From Hoylesella pleuritidis JCM 14110 (GTDB taxonomy: Bacteria; Bacteroidota; Bacteroidia; Bacteroidales; Bacteroidaceae): 64,000 nucleotides of DNA. How positions within the stretch are numbered: the first letter of the stretch is position 1; each line of letters starts with the position of its first letter. Below the pieces are notes generated by a model that did not search any database, was not told the DNA's origin, and saw only the letters and a program-made list of their open reading frames with translations. The translations under genes and the position numbers were made by a program. Positions 43,803-53,233 of this stretch are shown here, one piece after another. The stretch covers positions 1-64,000 of the forward strand of contig NZ_BAJN01000001.1 in assembly GCF_000613725.1 (NCBI RefSeq), given 5' to 3'.

Positions 43803-45884
43803 TCATTGAACTTTTATCCCATTACGTTCAAGTAGGGCGTCGATAGTGGGTTCTCCGCCTCGGAAACGTTTGTAAAGCGTCATCGGATGCTCGGTTCCAC
43901 CCCTTGAAAGGATGTTGTCGCGGAAACTTTGAGCTGTTGCCCGATCGAATATTCCGTGTTTCTTAAACACACTGAAAGCGTCGGCATCTAATACTTCTGC
44001 CCATTTATAGCTGTAATATCCGGCTGCATATCCGCCTGACATTATGTGTGAGAACTGTGCTGTCATACACGTATCCGACCTCTGTGGGCTGATCATTGCT
44101 TGTTCCCAGGCCTTTTTCTCAAATGGGATAATGTCTGCCGTGAAAGCGTCGCGTTGTGTGTAATAAGCCATATCGAGCAAACCGAAACTCACTTGACGCA
44201 AACATCCCGTAGCCGTCATAAAGTTACGGCTTTGCACAATGCGGTCGATCAGTTCGTTGGGGATGGCTTCGCCTGTTTGATAATGAAATGCGAAAGTACG
44301 CAGAAAGTCTTTTTCCACCGCAAAGTTTTCCATAAACTGCGAGGGTAGCTCAACGAAATCCCACCACACGTTGGTACCACTAAGACTCTCAAAGCGGGTG
44401 TTTGCAAACATTCCGTGTAGTGAATGGCCGAACTCGTGCAGAAAAGTCTCTACCTCGCCGAGTGTTAGCAGTGCCGGTTTTTCAGTTGTCGGCTTAGTCA
44501 AATTCATCACAACGCTGACGTGCGGACGCACATTGACACCCTTGTGATCAATCCATTGTCCTTGAAACTCGGTCATCCACGCACCTCCTTGTTTACCTTT
44601 CCGTGGATGGAAGTCTGCATAAAATACCGCGAGGAATGCACCGTCAGCATCGAAAACTTCATAAGCTTTTACGTCGGGATGGTAAACGGGGATATCTTTG
44701 GTCTCCTTGAATGTGATGCCATAGAGTTTATTGGCCAGACCGAACACACCTTTGATGACGTTGGAAAGTTCGAAATAGGGGCGCAACATCTCGGCATCGA
44801 GATTATATTTGCGCAGTTTTAGCTTGTGGCTGTAATAGGCTATATCCCATTCTTGCAGTTCGAAATCATCGCCTTCGAACTCACGAGCCAATCGGATGAG
44901 CTCTTCACGCTCTTCGATGGCAGTGGGTTTGTAAGCTGTGATGAGATCGTCAAGCAGTTGATAAACATTTTTTATGTTGCTTGCCATCCGATGCTTGAGT
45001 ACATAGTCGGCATAAGTTTCATAACCGAGAAGTTGTGCCAATTCGCGGCGAAGATTGATTAGACGTTTGCAGATATCTAAATTGTTTTCACTGTTGTCGT
45101 GAATACACTCGGTGTTTCGTGCCATATAGAGTTGCTCGCGCAACTCGCGACGGGTAGAATAGGTCATAAACGGTAAATAGCTGGGATAATCCAGCGTGAT
45201 GATCCATCCTTCCTTATTTTGTTCCTGAGCAGTTAAAGCAGCTGCTTCGCGTGCAGTTTCGGGCAGACCGTCTAAATCGTGCTCATCAGTGAGATGTAGC
45301 GTAAAAGCTTTGTTTTCTTTCAACAGGTTTTGAGAAAACTGTAAAGAGAGGATGCCCGCTTCTTCGGTGAGTTGTCGTAAACGCTCTTTGCCGGCATCAT
45401 CAAGTAAAGCTCCGCTGCGAACAAAACCATCGTAACTCGTTTCCAATAACATTTGTTCCTCTGGATTAAGATCGCGGTGGTGTTCGTAAACGTATTTGAC
45501 TCGCTCGAAAAGGCGCTTGTTCAGTCGTACGTCATTAGCGTGCTTGGTGAGAATCGGACTTATTTTCTGGGCCAATGCATCGAGTTCATCGTTGGTCTCG
45601 GCACTGAGCATACACGAAAACACGTTTGATACACGATCTAACAGGTCGTAATAATGTTCTCCCTTATCAGTATCTACACGTGCAATCGTATTTTCAAACG
45701 TTGGTTCCGCGGGATCATTGATAATTTTATCGGTCGCTTCATCATCGCGTTTGATGCCTTCCATAAAGGCTTCTTCATAGTCTTTAACTTGGATTCGACC
45801 GAAAGGCACTGTGTCGTGCGGTGTTCCGTAAGGTTCAAAAAATGGGTTTGTGCGTTTACTTTTCTCTACTTTTATTTCATCCAT
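43803..45884 (-). CDS. M3-family oligopeptidase (Dcp-like)
   Basis: A 693-residue zinc metallopeptidase of the thimet oligopeptidase/dipeptidyl carboxypeptidase family. The HExxH site is in TFLHEFGHSLHGMF, with the third ligand Glu in the FESLSGTNVWWDFVELPSQ region. No signal peptide is visible, so it is probably cytoplasmic and degrades short peptides. The start is set at MDEIKVEKSKR (45884): the 16 codons further upstream overlap the promoter (TAACTTTG at 45912-45919). It heads a four-gene operon. Confidence 0.93.
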   Translation of the reverse strand: MDEIKVEKSKRTNPFFEPYGTPHDTVPFGRIQVKDYEEAFMEGIKRDDEATDKIINDPAEPTFENTIARVDTDKGEHYYDLLDRVSNVFSCMLSAETNDELDALAQKISPILTKHANDVRLNKRLFERVKYVYEHHRDLNPEEQMLLETSYDGFVRSGALLDDAGKERLRQLTEEAGILSLQFSQNLLKENKAFTLHLTDEHDLDGLPETAREAAALTAQEQNKEGWIITLDYPSYLPFMTYSTRRELREQLYMARNTECIHDNSENNLDICKRLINLRRELAQLLGYETYADYVLKHRMASNIKNVYQLLDDLITAYKPTAIEEREELIRLAREFEGDDFELQEWDIAYYSHKLKLRKYNLDAEMLRPYFELSNVIKGVFGLANKLYGITFKETKDIPVYHPDVKAYEVFDADGAFLAVFYADFHPRKGKQGGAWMTEFQGQWIDHKGVNVRPHVSVVMNLTKPTTEKPALLTLGEVETFLHEFGHSLHGMFANTRFESLSGTNVWWDFVELPSQFMENFAVEKDFLRTFAFHYQTGEAIPNELIDRIVQSRNFMTATGCLRQVSFGLLDMAYYTQRDAFTADIIPFEKKAWEQAMISPQRSDTCMTAQFSHIMSGGYAAGYYSYKWAEVLDADAFSVFKKHGIFDRATAQSFRDNILSRGGTEHPMTLYKRFRGGEPTIDALLERNGIKVQ

Positions 45885-45911
45885 ACTAATCGGCTTGTCT
45901 GTAAATAAGTG

Positions 45912-45919
45912 CAAAGTTA
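45912..45919 (-). promoter_or_regulatory. -7 element of M3 peptidase operon
   Basis: TAACTTTG on the minus strand, 28 bases before the start at 45884. Confidence 0.6.
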
Positions 45920-46039
45920 GCAAAAATCTCAATCACAATTTGTGATTGTCAGATATTTAACGAATATTAGATGAGGTTGTTTTCTCTTTCGTAAGGCTAA
46001 TGTTCTGAGGTCCCGCTTCCTTATTTCTTTTTTCTTTTG

Positions 46040-46782
46040 TCATTGCAAGTTATACGTATGAATACTGGTATCTTGTGCAGATGACAGATAGTTGATATCC
46101 TTCCAACACATTTGAAGCAGTGCAAAGACTGTAATCAGAATCCATAATGCGCTTCTCAGCCGGTGTGTGTGCGTTTGTTGGTAGTGGATATAGACCAGAT
46201 AGGCAAGCCAGGCGATGGTTTCTCAAGTATCCTTGGGGCCCAACTCCAATAATGTCCCCACGTTTCTTTTATCCAAAATGCATCTGTCAGTATTTTGAAA
46301 GTAAGAAAAGCCAGGCTCACATATGCAAGATTGTCGGTAATGGAACACTCGTTAGATATGGGGCCGCTTTTTTCACGAATAGTAAATAGACCGACATCAC
46401 CGCGGCAGCACCCAAAAGGAGGATATAAGTATCATATAAACAACGACGTGGGAAGCGAACCACGGACTCTGTAATGCCGGCATCAACGTTTTAGAATGTA
46501 TCTCGGGCTTAAAACAGGTTGACACAGATGAAGCTGGTAGTCAGTAGCGTTGAGAAGCTGAGTATCCGTTGATGGTGGCATCGACTGTAAACAATGATAC
46601 TCGCCAACGGCAGAAATAACTTGTACCAACGCCACGTATCCTCTATTGTTCGCAGTGGGGGATGCTCTAAAATGATCCACATCAGGATAATATAAGCCAA
46701 GAGTATCGTCGGGCTGAGTTTCGTTGTGACGAATGTTTGTGTATATTTCTTTTTCTACGCGTCTATAGCGCTGGTCGTTCAT
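46040..46782 (-). pseudogene. Decayed cytochrome c assembly protein CcsA
   Basis: Minus-strand translation in shifting frames gives successive pieces of a CcsA/ResC haem-handling membrane protein. In order they are: YIILMWIILEHPPLRTIEDT, ILSFSTLL, LMPALQSPWFASHVVVYM, LAYVSLAFLTFKILTDAFW, KETWGHYWSW, then ETIAWLAYLVYIHYQQ and a C-terminal tail ending at a stop at 46040. At least three frame changes and one in-frame stop (at the Trp after PKDT) interrupt it. Unlike the other broken genes here it cannot be repaired with one base, so it is genuine decay. CcsA with ResB ligates haem to exported cytochromes c. Confidence 0.75.
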
Positions 46783-47450
46783 AACCTCTTTCCCTTTGAA
46801 GAAGCAATGAAAGGCTATACTATTATTAGGTATGTGGCAGTCGTTGTACGCTGTGTATTATGAGCGTGTGATGAGTGGCTTCACGTAGCATAGTAAGGTG
46901 ATATAATATAGTCGGTTGATACAAGCCTTGGGATCGTTCGTATGCAAGGTAGGTTTGCATCCGAAGAAGATATATAAAGAGTCTTTCAAAATGGACAATA
47001 ATTCCTAAAAGGATGACTAAAGAGATTTTCTATTTGTAGATCAATGCACTTAAGAAGGTGATCTACTTGTCTTTGCACCATATAAACTTTGTATGTATAT
47101 TCATAGGCTTTTAGTTAAACGACGTCTCAAAGACAGGTCTTATTTTGATAATCTGTGTGAATATTTTAGAAATTATCATCATTTATGAGGGTGAATCTTG
47201 TTATAATCAAGTACAGACAGTTAGTGTTAATGAAGGGATTGAATAAAAATGATCCTTTCAAAATTCTTACATACAATTTTGAAGAGTAAAGAGAATTTTT
47301 CTGCCCGTATATGGTTGAGAATCAAAGGGATTCAAATCACTAAACGATTAATGCTTATTTGTAAGACAATTAACTGTCGACTGCACGCTATTTCACAGTT
47401 TTTTGTAACGCAATCTACGGCTTTTTATAATGTTATATTTTATGTTAGTA
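46783..47450. other. Decayed intergenic DNA
   Basis: No intact gene is supported. Minus-strand frames give hydrophobic scraps (for example ISLVILLGIIVHFERLFIYLL near 47000) that may be further remnants of the cytochrome assembly locus, too degraded to name. A 76-codon plus-strand frame at 47249-47479 runs into the HAD gene and is probably spurious. Confidence 0.4.
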
Positions 47451-47882
47451 TCAGAATTGCCACCAATGTCTTCTTTTAGGTAACTTTTCTATTTGCTCTG
47501 TTTTTAGATAAGCTTCTTGTAATAAGTTTTGAACAGTTTTGTGCTCTGTGATCATACGATATATCATTCCCCAATCCAACAAACCTCCGATATTTCGGTC
47601 ATCAATGAAGATATCTGCCTTTATCTTTCGGGAAAAATGATTGTTATTGTCAATTCTCTCTTCGGGATAATCGCGATTGACAGCATAGAATTCTACACCT
47701 CGTGCTCGACACCAATTCACAGCATCTTCTAATAGTTGTCCTTCACGCACACTCCACAGAATTAATTTATGATGTGCTTGAGTCAACATTTTCAATGTAT
47801 CTGTAGCAAATGGTATTTCTTCACCGATTTCTGGATACTTGTGTTCGACGATTGTACCGTCGAAGTCTACTGCAATGGTCAT
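47451..47882 (-). CDS. Small HAD-superfamily hydrolase
   Basis: A 143-residue HAD protein without a large cap. Motif I is AVDFDGTIVEHKYPEIG at the N terminus (nucleophile Asp at residue 6); motif II is LILWSVREGQ; the acidic motif IV is FIDDRNIGGL. It resembles the small Bacteroides HAD protein BT_0820, whose substrate I do not know. It follows the polysaccharide tyrosine kinase gene by 43 bases on the same strand. Confidence 0.8.
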   Translation of the reverse strand: MTIAVDFDGTIVEHKYPEIGEEIPFATDTLKMLTQAHHKLILWSVREGQLLEDAVNWCRARGVEFYAVNRDYPEERIDNNNHFSRKIKADIFIDDRNIGGLLDWGMIYRMITEHKTVQNLLQEAYLKTEQIEKLPKRRHWWQF

Positions 47883-47925
47883 TTTATTTAATTTGCAAGT
47901 ATTGAGATACTTCTGTCAAGCACAT

Positions 47926-50420
47926 TTAGCGCTTGATAGAAGTATCGTTTTTATCTCCATAATAACTGTTGCGGTTATTACCATATGATCCATATCCATA
48001 GGAACCGTGACTTCCATATCTTCCATAATGTCCATAGCGGCCATATTTTCCGTAATTACCATAACCGTAATAATAGCGGTTTTTCTTTTTGGACATATCG
48101 ATTCCGTTGATAACGACACACATCTTAGGTAGTTTCTTTTCTTCATTCAGCTCATTAACCAAATCGAAACTTTCTTTCGATGTATAGTCGGCACGGCAGA
48201 GGTATACGGTCGCATCGGCTACGCGTCCAATTTGCAAGGTATCCGTAACGAGTCCTACCGGCGCTGTATCTATGATGATATAGTCGTAAGCTTCTTTGAG
48301 AAAATCAATAATCTGATCCAAAGACTTGCGGGCTACAAGTTCTGCCGGATTCGGAGGGATGGTTCCTGCCATTAGTAAGTCTAAGTTATTATTGATTCCC
48401 GAGGGAAGAATCTGTGTCTTCACATCGGCCATTGTCAGATTTTCTCGCGTGAGCATGATGTGATACCACGCTGGCGGTCATTGATTTCAAATAATTCTGC
48501 AAGTCTTGGTTTACGAATATCTAATCCAACAAGGACAACTTTTTTGCCCAGTAGTGCAAAACTAATGGAAAGATTGGCAGCGTTGAATGTTTTTCCTTCT
48601 CCGGAAGTCGTTGATGTGAACATAATAACTTTCTCATTTTCTTTGAGAATGAATTGTAGATTAGTACGCATCGAACGGAAAATTTCCTCCATCTGATTAT
48701 TTTGATTTTCGTGTACTACGATGCTGGCTTTAGTCTTAGCCGTATCACTGGCTACTGCAACGTCAGCCAGAATGGGAAGTCGTGTCAGGCTTACAACATC
48801 GCTATGACTTTCAATTTTATAATGGAAGAATCTGATGACTATTAATATCAAGGCGGGAATAGCGATTCCCAGTCCAAGGGCAATGAGTATTATTAGCATA
48901 CTTTGTGGACTGACTTTGCCTGTAAATTGCGGTTCGTCAATCAATCTTCCTTTATCTGCCGTTGCTGCTAATGAGATTGAGTTTTCCTCTCTTTTTTGGA
49001 GAAGCATCAGATATAATCCTGATTTTACATCCTGCTGACGACCGATCTGTGTAAGAATACGTTCTTGTTCCGGTGTTTGTGAAACTCGTCCGGAATATTT
49101 ATTGAATTGTGCTGCGACGTTGTTTCTTTGGATTTCCATATTACGCCGAGCCTGATTCATTGCTCGTCTGATACTTGCAGAAAGATCGTCGAGTTGTGAT
49201 GTAAGTGGTTGTACGGCAGGACTCGACTCGGAAGCACTTCTCAGAAGATGTTTTCGTTCAAGTACAATATCATTATATTTGCTGATGAGTTGGGTTGCAG
49301 ATGCATCTGTTAATCCAACGTTTGATGGAAGTGTTTGATATTTGTTGTCGGGTTGATTCATATAATTGTTGATGCTGTTTAATAAAGAAACTTGCATATT
49401 AGCATCAGCAAGCTGCTGGTCAAGCTGACTTTGATTTGCAATAGCTTGTCCGGCATTTTCTTTAAGTTCCGTTATATGATGTGCCCTTTTATAACTTTCA
49501 AGTTGTCCCTCAGTGTTTCCTAATTCTGCATTGATTTTCTCGAGTCGTCCATTAATAAATTCTTCCGTTCTTCTGGCTACCTCATTTTTATCTTCATTAG
49601 CTTGACTGTTGTAGCAGATAACCAATTGTTTTAGATAGTCGATGGCTCGCTGTGGAAGTGGATCTGTTAAAGTCAATTGAGCAATACTCGAAGTTTTTTG
49701 AGGGAGATTTACAGAGAGTGCGCCAATATATTTGTATGCTGTACTACTCGGAGACGAAATGGTTACATCAAGAGAACTTCCTATGGGAAGAGGAGTATGC
49801 GTATTGTTATTAAAACTGAGGATGCCTGAACGAAGTCCGATTGTTGCAGGCAATTGTGTGAGAGTCTTGTTAATAGCCAATGGAGTAGAATAGTTTCCCT
49901 CTTGATAGTATGTTCCTGTTATATGATATCCATTCGATGTATGTGTGATGTGTAATTCTATCGGCCTGTTTATTCTTTCAAGATGAGCAGGATCTATATC
50001 TACATTTATAGGATTGTCTTTATAGATTGGCGTATCTTTTACTCTTCCTTCTCCTTTATATGTAACATATAATCTAAGATCTCTGACTGCTTGTGTGGCA
50101 ATAGAGTGTGATTTCAATATCTCCATCTCATTTTCAAGACCATTGGAGTTGGATATTGTTCCCAAGGTCGTCATTCCTTGGATTCCATAACGATTATAGC
50201 GAGAATTGTTGTTTCCGTCATCTTTAATCAGAAGTTTAGCAGTTGCTTGGTATATCGGTACCGTATATCGCAGATACACAGCAGCAAGTCCTAAACAAGC
50301 GATAAGTGATAATATAAACCACTTCCAATTAAGGATTAATGTTGTATAAATTGTTTGGAAGTCAAAAGGAAATTTTTCTTCTTTCTTACCCTCTAATTCC
50401 AATTTTGTATTCTCTTCCAT
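47926..50420 (-). CDS. Wzc-like polysaccharide tyrosine autokinase, frameshifted
   Basis: A BY-kinase that controls polymerisation and export of capsule or exopolysaccharide. Residues 1-540 form the Wzz-like periplasmic domain between two membrane helices (about 33-50 and 505-527) with long coiled coils. The cytoplasmic kinase has Walker A TSGEGKTFNAANL, A' VVLVGLDIRKPRL and Walker B YDYIIIDTAPVG. The C-terminal ~45 residues hold about 17 tyrosines alternating with Gly. The frame breaks after QRGITS at about 48457 and resumes with MLTRENL. Adding one base there restores about 831 residues. Confidence 0.88.
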
Positions 50421-50471
50421 TGTTACTTTTTATATATTTATTATTATTTATTGTATGTAAATAGTAGTGGA

Positions 50472-51347
50472 TTAAGATTCCGCTATGTTCATCAGATATT
50501 GACCATAACTGTTTTTCAGCATTGGTTTTGCTAATTCTCTGACCTGTCCCTTTGTTATCCAACCGTTATCAAGAGCAATTTCTTCAAGACAAGCAATCTT
50601 TAATCCTTGTCTTTTTTCAATTACCTCTATAAAAGTACTAGCTTCACTCAGACTGTCGTGCGTTCCTGTATCTAACCAGGCAAAACCACGTTGTAGTGTC
50701 TGTATCATCAATTGTCGACGATTCAGAAACTCTTGGTTGACCGTCGTAATTTCAAGTTCACCTCTTGAACTGGGGTTGATTTGCTTAGCAATTGCTACAA
50801 CATCATTCGGGTAAAAGTATAATCCTACCACAGCGTAATTACTTTTAGGTAATGCTGGTTTCTCTTCAATACTGATACAGTTGCCGTTTTTATCGAACTC
50901 TGCCACACCATATCTCTCCGGATCATTGACATAGTATCCGAATATTGTGGCCTTTTTTTTCTGTTCCGCCTCTTCTACACCGTGTTTTAACATTTGTGTA
51001 AAACCGGCACCATAAAAAATATTGTCACCTAAAATAAGACATACGCTGTCATTTCCTATAAATTCTTCGCCGATGATAAAGGCTTGTGCTAAGCCATCTG
51101 GTGATGGCTGTTCTGCATATTGAAACCGTACACCTAAATCTTCACCATTACCTAATAGCTTACGGAATCCGGGAAGATCAAAAGGAGTAGAAATGATAAG
51201 AATATCCCGGATACCCGCAAGCATAAGGACCGAAATGGGATAATATATCATCGGTTTATCAAAAATTGGTATCAACTGTTTGCTGATGCCTTTTGTAATA
51301 GGATAGAGGCGAGTACCAGAGCCTCCGGCTAAAACAATACCTTTCAT
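50472..51347 (-). CDS. rfbA: Glucose-1-phosphate thymidylyltransferase RfbA
   Basis: RfbA makes dTDP-glucose from glucose-1-phosphate and dTTP, the first step towards dTDP-rhamnose for surface polysaccharides. The 291-residue protein has the pyrophosphorylase signature [18 protein letters not shown], the metal site LGDNIFYG, and the family segments [19 protein letters not shown] and [12 protein letters not shown]. The length is exact. It heads a minus-strand run with the tyrosine kinase, 51 bases upstream of it, consistent with one surface-polysaccharide operon; the other rfb genes are not in the window. Confidence 0.95.
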   Translation of the reverse strand: MKGIVLAGGSGTRLYPITKGISKQLIPIFDKPMIYYPISVLMLAGIRDILIISTPFDLPGFRKLLGNGEDLGVRFQYAEQPSPDGLAQAFIIGEEFIGNDSVCLILGDNIFYGAGFTQMLKHGVEEAEQKKKATIFGYYVNDPERYGVAEFDKNGNCISIEEKPALPKSNYAVVGLYFYPNDVVAIAKQINPSSRGELEITTVNQEFLNRRQLMIQTLQRGFAWLDTGTHDSLSEASTFIEVIEKRQGLKIACLEEIALDNGWITKGQVRELAKPMLKNSYGQYLMNIAES

Positions 51348-51391
51348 TATCAGTAAAATATGGATTAAATACTGAGTTCTCTATTTCTGTG

Positions 51392-51399
51392 CAAAATTA
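51392..51399 (-). promoter_or_regulatory. -7 element of rfbA
   Basis: TAATTTTG on the minus strand, 45 bases before the rfbA start at 51347. Confidence 0.6.
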
Positions 51400-51508
51400 G
51401 TAAAAAAAAGATAAAGTCAAAACAAATTGCGAGAATTTATGTGGAAAAGTATTCTTTTATTTATAATTTAAGGTGGAGAATTTTTTAGAATCTTTCTCAA
51501 TAAAATGC

Positions 51509-51542
51509 GAAGAAGGAAAGATCTCGTTGATTTTCCTTCTTC
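51509..51542 (-). terminator. Terminator after acyl-CoA-synthetase-like pair
   Basis: GAAGAAGGAAA pairs with TTTCCTTCTTC around a 12-base loop, eight bases after the stop of the gene ending at 51551. The U-rich tail is weak. Confidence 0.5.
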
Positions 51543-51550
51543 TCGTTAAT

Positions 51551-53221
51551 TTAGTTTTTTACTTGATATAAATATCGTTTGATGCTCTTTTTAGGCGTCT
51601 TTTCAAACTCCTCTTCGTGCAGGTAGATGGCCGAGAGTTTACTATAAGCAGGTAGCACAGCGTTGATGGCTTGGCGATTTTGCTCCATAATATTGACCAG
51701 ATCTTCGTTGGAAAAGCCCATTAATTTGGCTTCTTCGAAGTCGGGATAAACCAGGCCGATGAGTTTTTCGCCGCTTTGGATTACCACGCTCTCAGTAACC
51801 ATTGCCATCGAATTGAGTTTATCTTCTATCTCTTCGGGATAAATATTCTGTCCGCTGGCGCCGAGCAGCATATTTTTGGAACGTCCTTTAATGAAAATGT
51901 TACCGTCGGCATCCATTGTACCGAGGTCGCCCGTGTGATACCAACCGTCTTTATCGATAGTGGATTGAGTGGCCTCCTCATCTTTGTAATAGCCAAGCAT
52001 CACGTTCAAACCGCGTGCTAGTATTTCGCCTGGTATATTGGCAGGATCGGCACTATCGATTTTCACTTCCATATGAACCACTGGTCGGCCGCACGAGGTA
52101 GGTACAAATGTTTGGTAATCGGCGTAAGCAATAATCGGCGCACACTCGGTGGCTCCGTAACCAACTGTAAAGGGGAAGTCGATTCGATGTAAAAAGGCTT
52201 CTACTTCGCGGTTAAATGCAGCACCTCCAATGATTACTTCGTAGAAGCGTCCGCCAAAAGCTTCAGATACTTGTTCGCAAATTTTCTGATTGACTTTCTT
52301 GTTAATGACCGGCATATTCAGCAAGAGACGCATCCGGTTGTTTTGAATCTTTGGGAAAACTTTTTTGCGGATAATTTTCTCAATGATGAGTGGAACGGCA
52401 ATAATGATAGCCGGACGGATGTCGGCAAAGGCTTGTGCAATGATGGCCGGACTCGGGATGCGAGTGAGGTAGAAGATATGACATCCCGAAAGAAACTCGA
52501 AGATGAACTCGAAAGCCATTCCATACATATGTGCCATTGGTAAAATACTGATGATACTGTCGCCGGGATGAATCTTATTGCCGAGTACGTGGAGGGCAAA
52601 ATCGAAATTGCTCCACAGTGCGCGATAAGGTATCATTACACCTTTGGAAAAGCCCGTGGTACCACTGGTGTAATTGATCATTGCCAATTCATCAGCATTC
52701 CTGTCTACGTAATAATGTACGTGCTCCTTACGGAAATATTTGGGATATTTCTTTCCGAACATTTCATTGAGATGTTCGCGGGCAAAGGTTAGTTGATCCG
52801 TGCGTGAGATAACCAGTGAGTAATCGGGAATATAGATAATTCCTTCCAACCCCGGCATTTTGGTGCCGTCAATGGTCGTAGCTATAACATCTCCCACAAA
52901 GAGTAGTTTGGCCTCTGAATGATTGACGATGTTGTGCACTTGTTCAGCCGTAAATTCGTGTAGAATGGGGACGGCAATGGCCCCGTAAGTGAGTGTGGCG
53001 AGGAAAGCTACAGCCCAATTGGCGCTGTTCCGGCCACAGAGTGCGATTTTGTCTCCCCGTCTGATGCCGCTATTCTCAAACAGAATGTGGAGTTTCTCAA
53101 TCTTACGGGCTACATCGTGATATTGCAGCGTTGCTCCTTTGTAGTCTGACAGTGCATCGCGCTCCCAATTATTAACAATGCTTTTCTCGATAATCTCATT
53201 GAAACTGGGTATTTGTTCCAT
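51551..53221 (-). CDS. AMP-binding acyl-CoA synthetase-like protein (copy 2)
   Basis: A 556-residue adenylate-forming enzyme of the long-chain fatty-acid-CoA ligase type. The ATP/AMP loop is MINYTSGTTGFSKGVM, with the later core motifs GYGATECAP, YHTGDLG and KGRSKNMLLGASGQNIYPEE. The C terminus has the catalytic Lys in KTPKKSIKRYL. It is a paralogue of the gene 12 bases upstream (53234-54898), starting with nearly the same layout; the pair arose by tandem duplication. The two probably differ in acyl substrate. Confidence 0.9.
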   Translation of the reverse strand: MEQIPSFNEIIEKSIVNNWERDALSDYKGATLQYHDVARKIEKLHILFENSGIRRGDKIALCGRNSANWAVAFLATLTYGAIAVPILHEFTAEQVHNIVNHSEAKLLFVGDVIATTIDGTKMPGLEGIIYIPDYSLVISRTDQLTFAREHLNEMFGKKYPKYFRKEHVHYYVDRNADELAMINYTSGTTGFSKGVMIPYRALWSNFDFALHVLGNKIHPGDSIISILPMAHMYGMAFEFIFEFLSGCHIFYLTRIPSPAIIAQAFADIRPAIIIAVPLIIEKIIRKKVFPKIQNNRMRLLLNMPVINKKVNQKICEQVSEAFGGRFYEVIIGGAAFNREVEAFLHRIDFPFTVGYGATECAPIIAYADYQTFVPTSCGRPVVHMEVKIDSADPANIPGEILARGLNVMLGYYKDEEATQSTIDKDGWYHTGDLGTMDADGNIFIKGRSKNMLLGASGQNIYPEEIEDKLNSMAMVTESVVIQSGEKLIGLVYPDFEEAKLMGFSNEDLVNIMEQNRQAINAVLPAYSKLSAIYLHEEEFEKTPKKSIKRYLYQVKN

Positions 53222-53233
53222 ATTATTTTCGGT

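Noticed and set aside
46147..46389. 80-codon plus-strand frame as a gene
   Set aside because: It is the antisense of the decayed ccsA segment, which has clear family matches on the minus strand.
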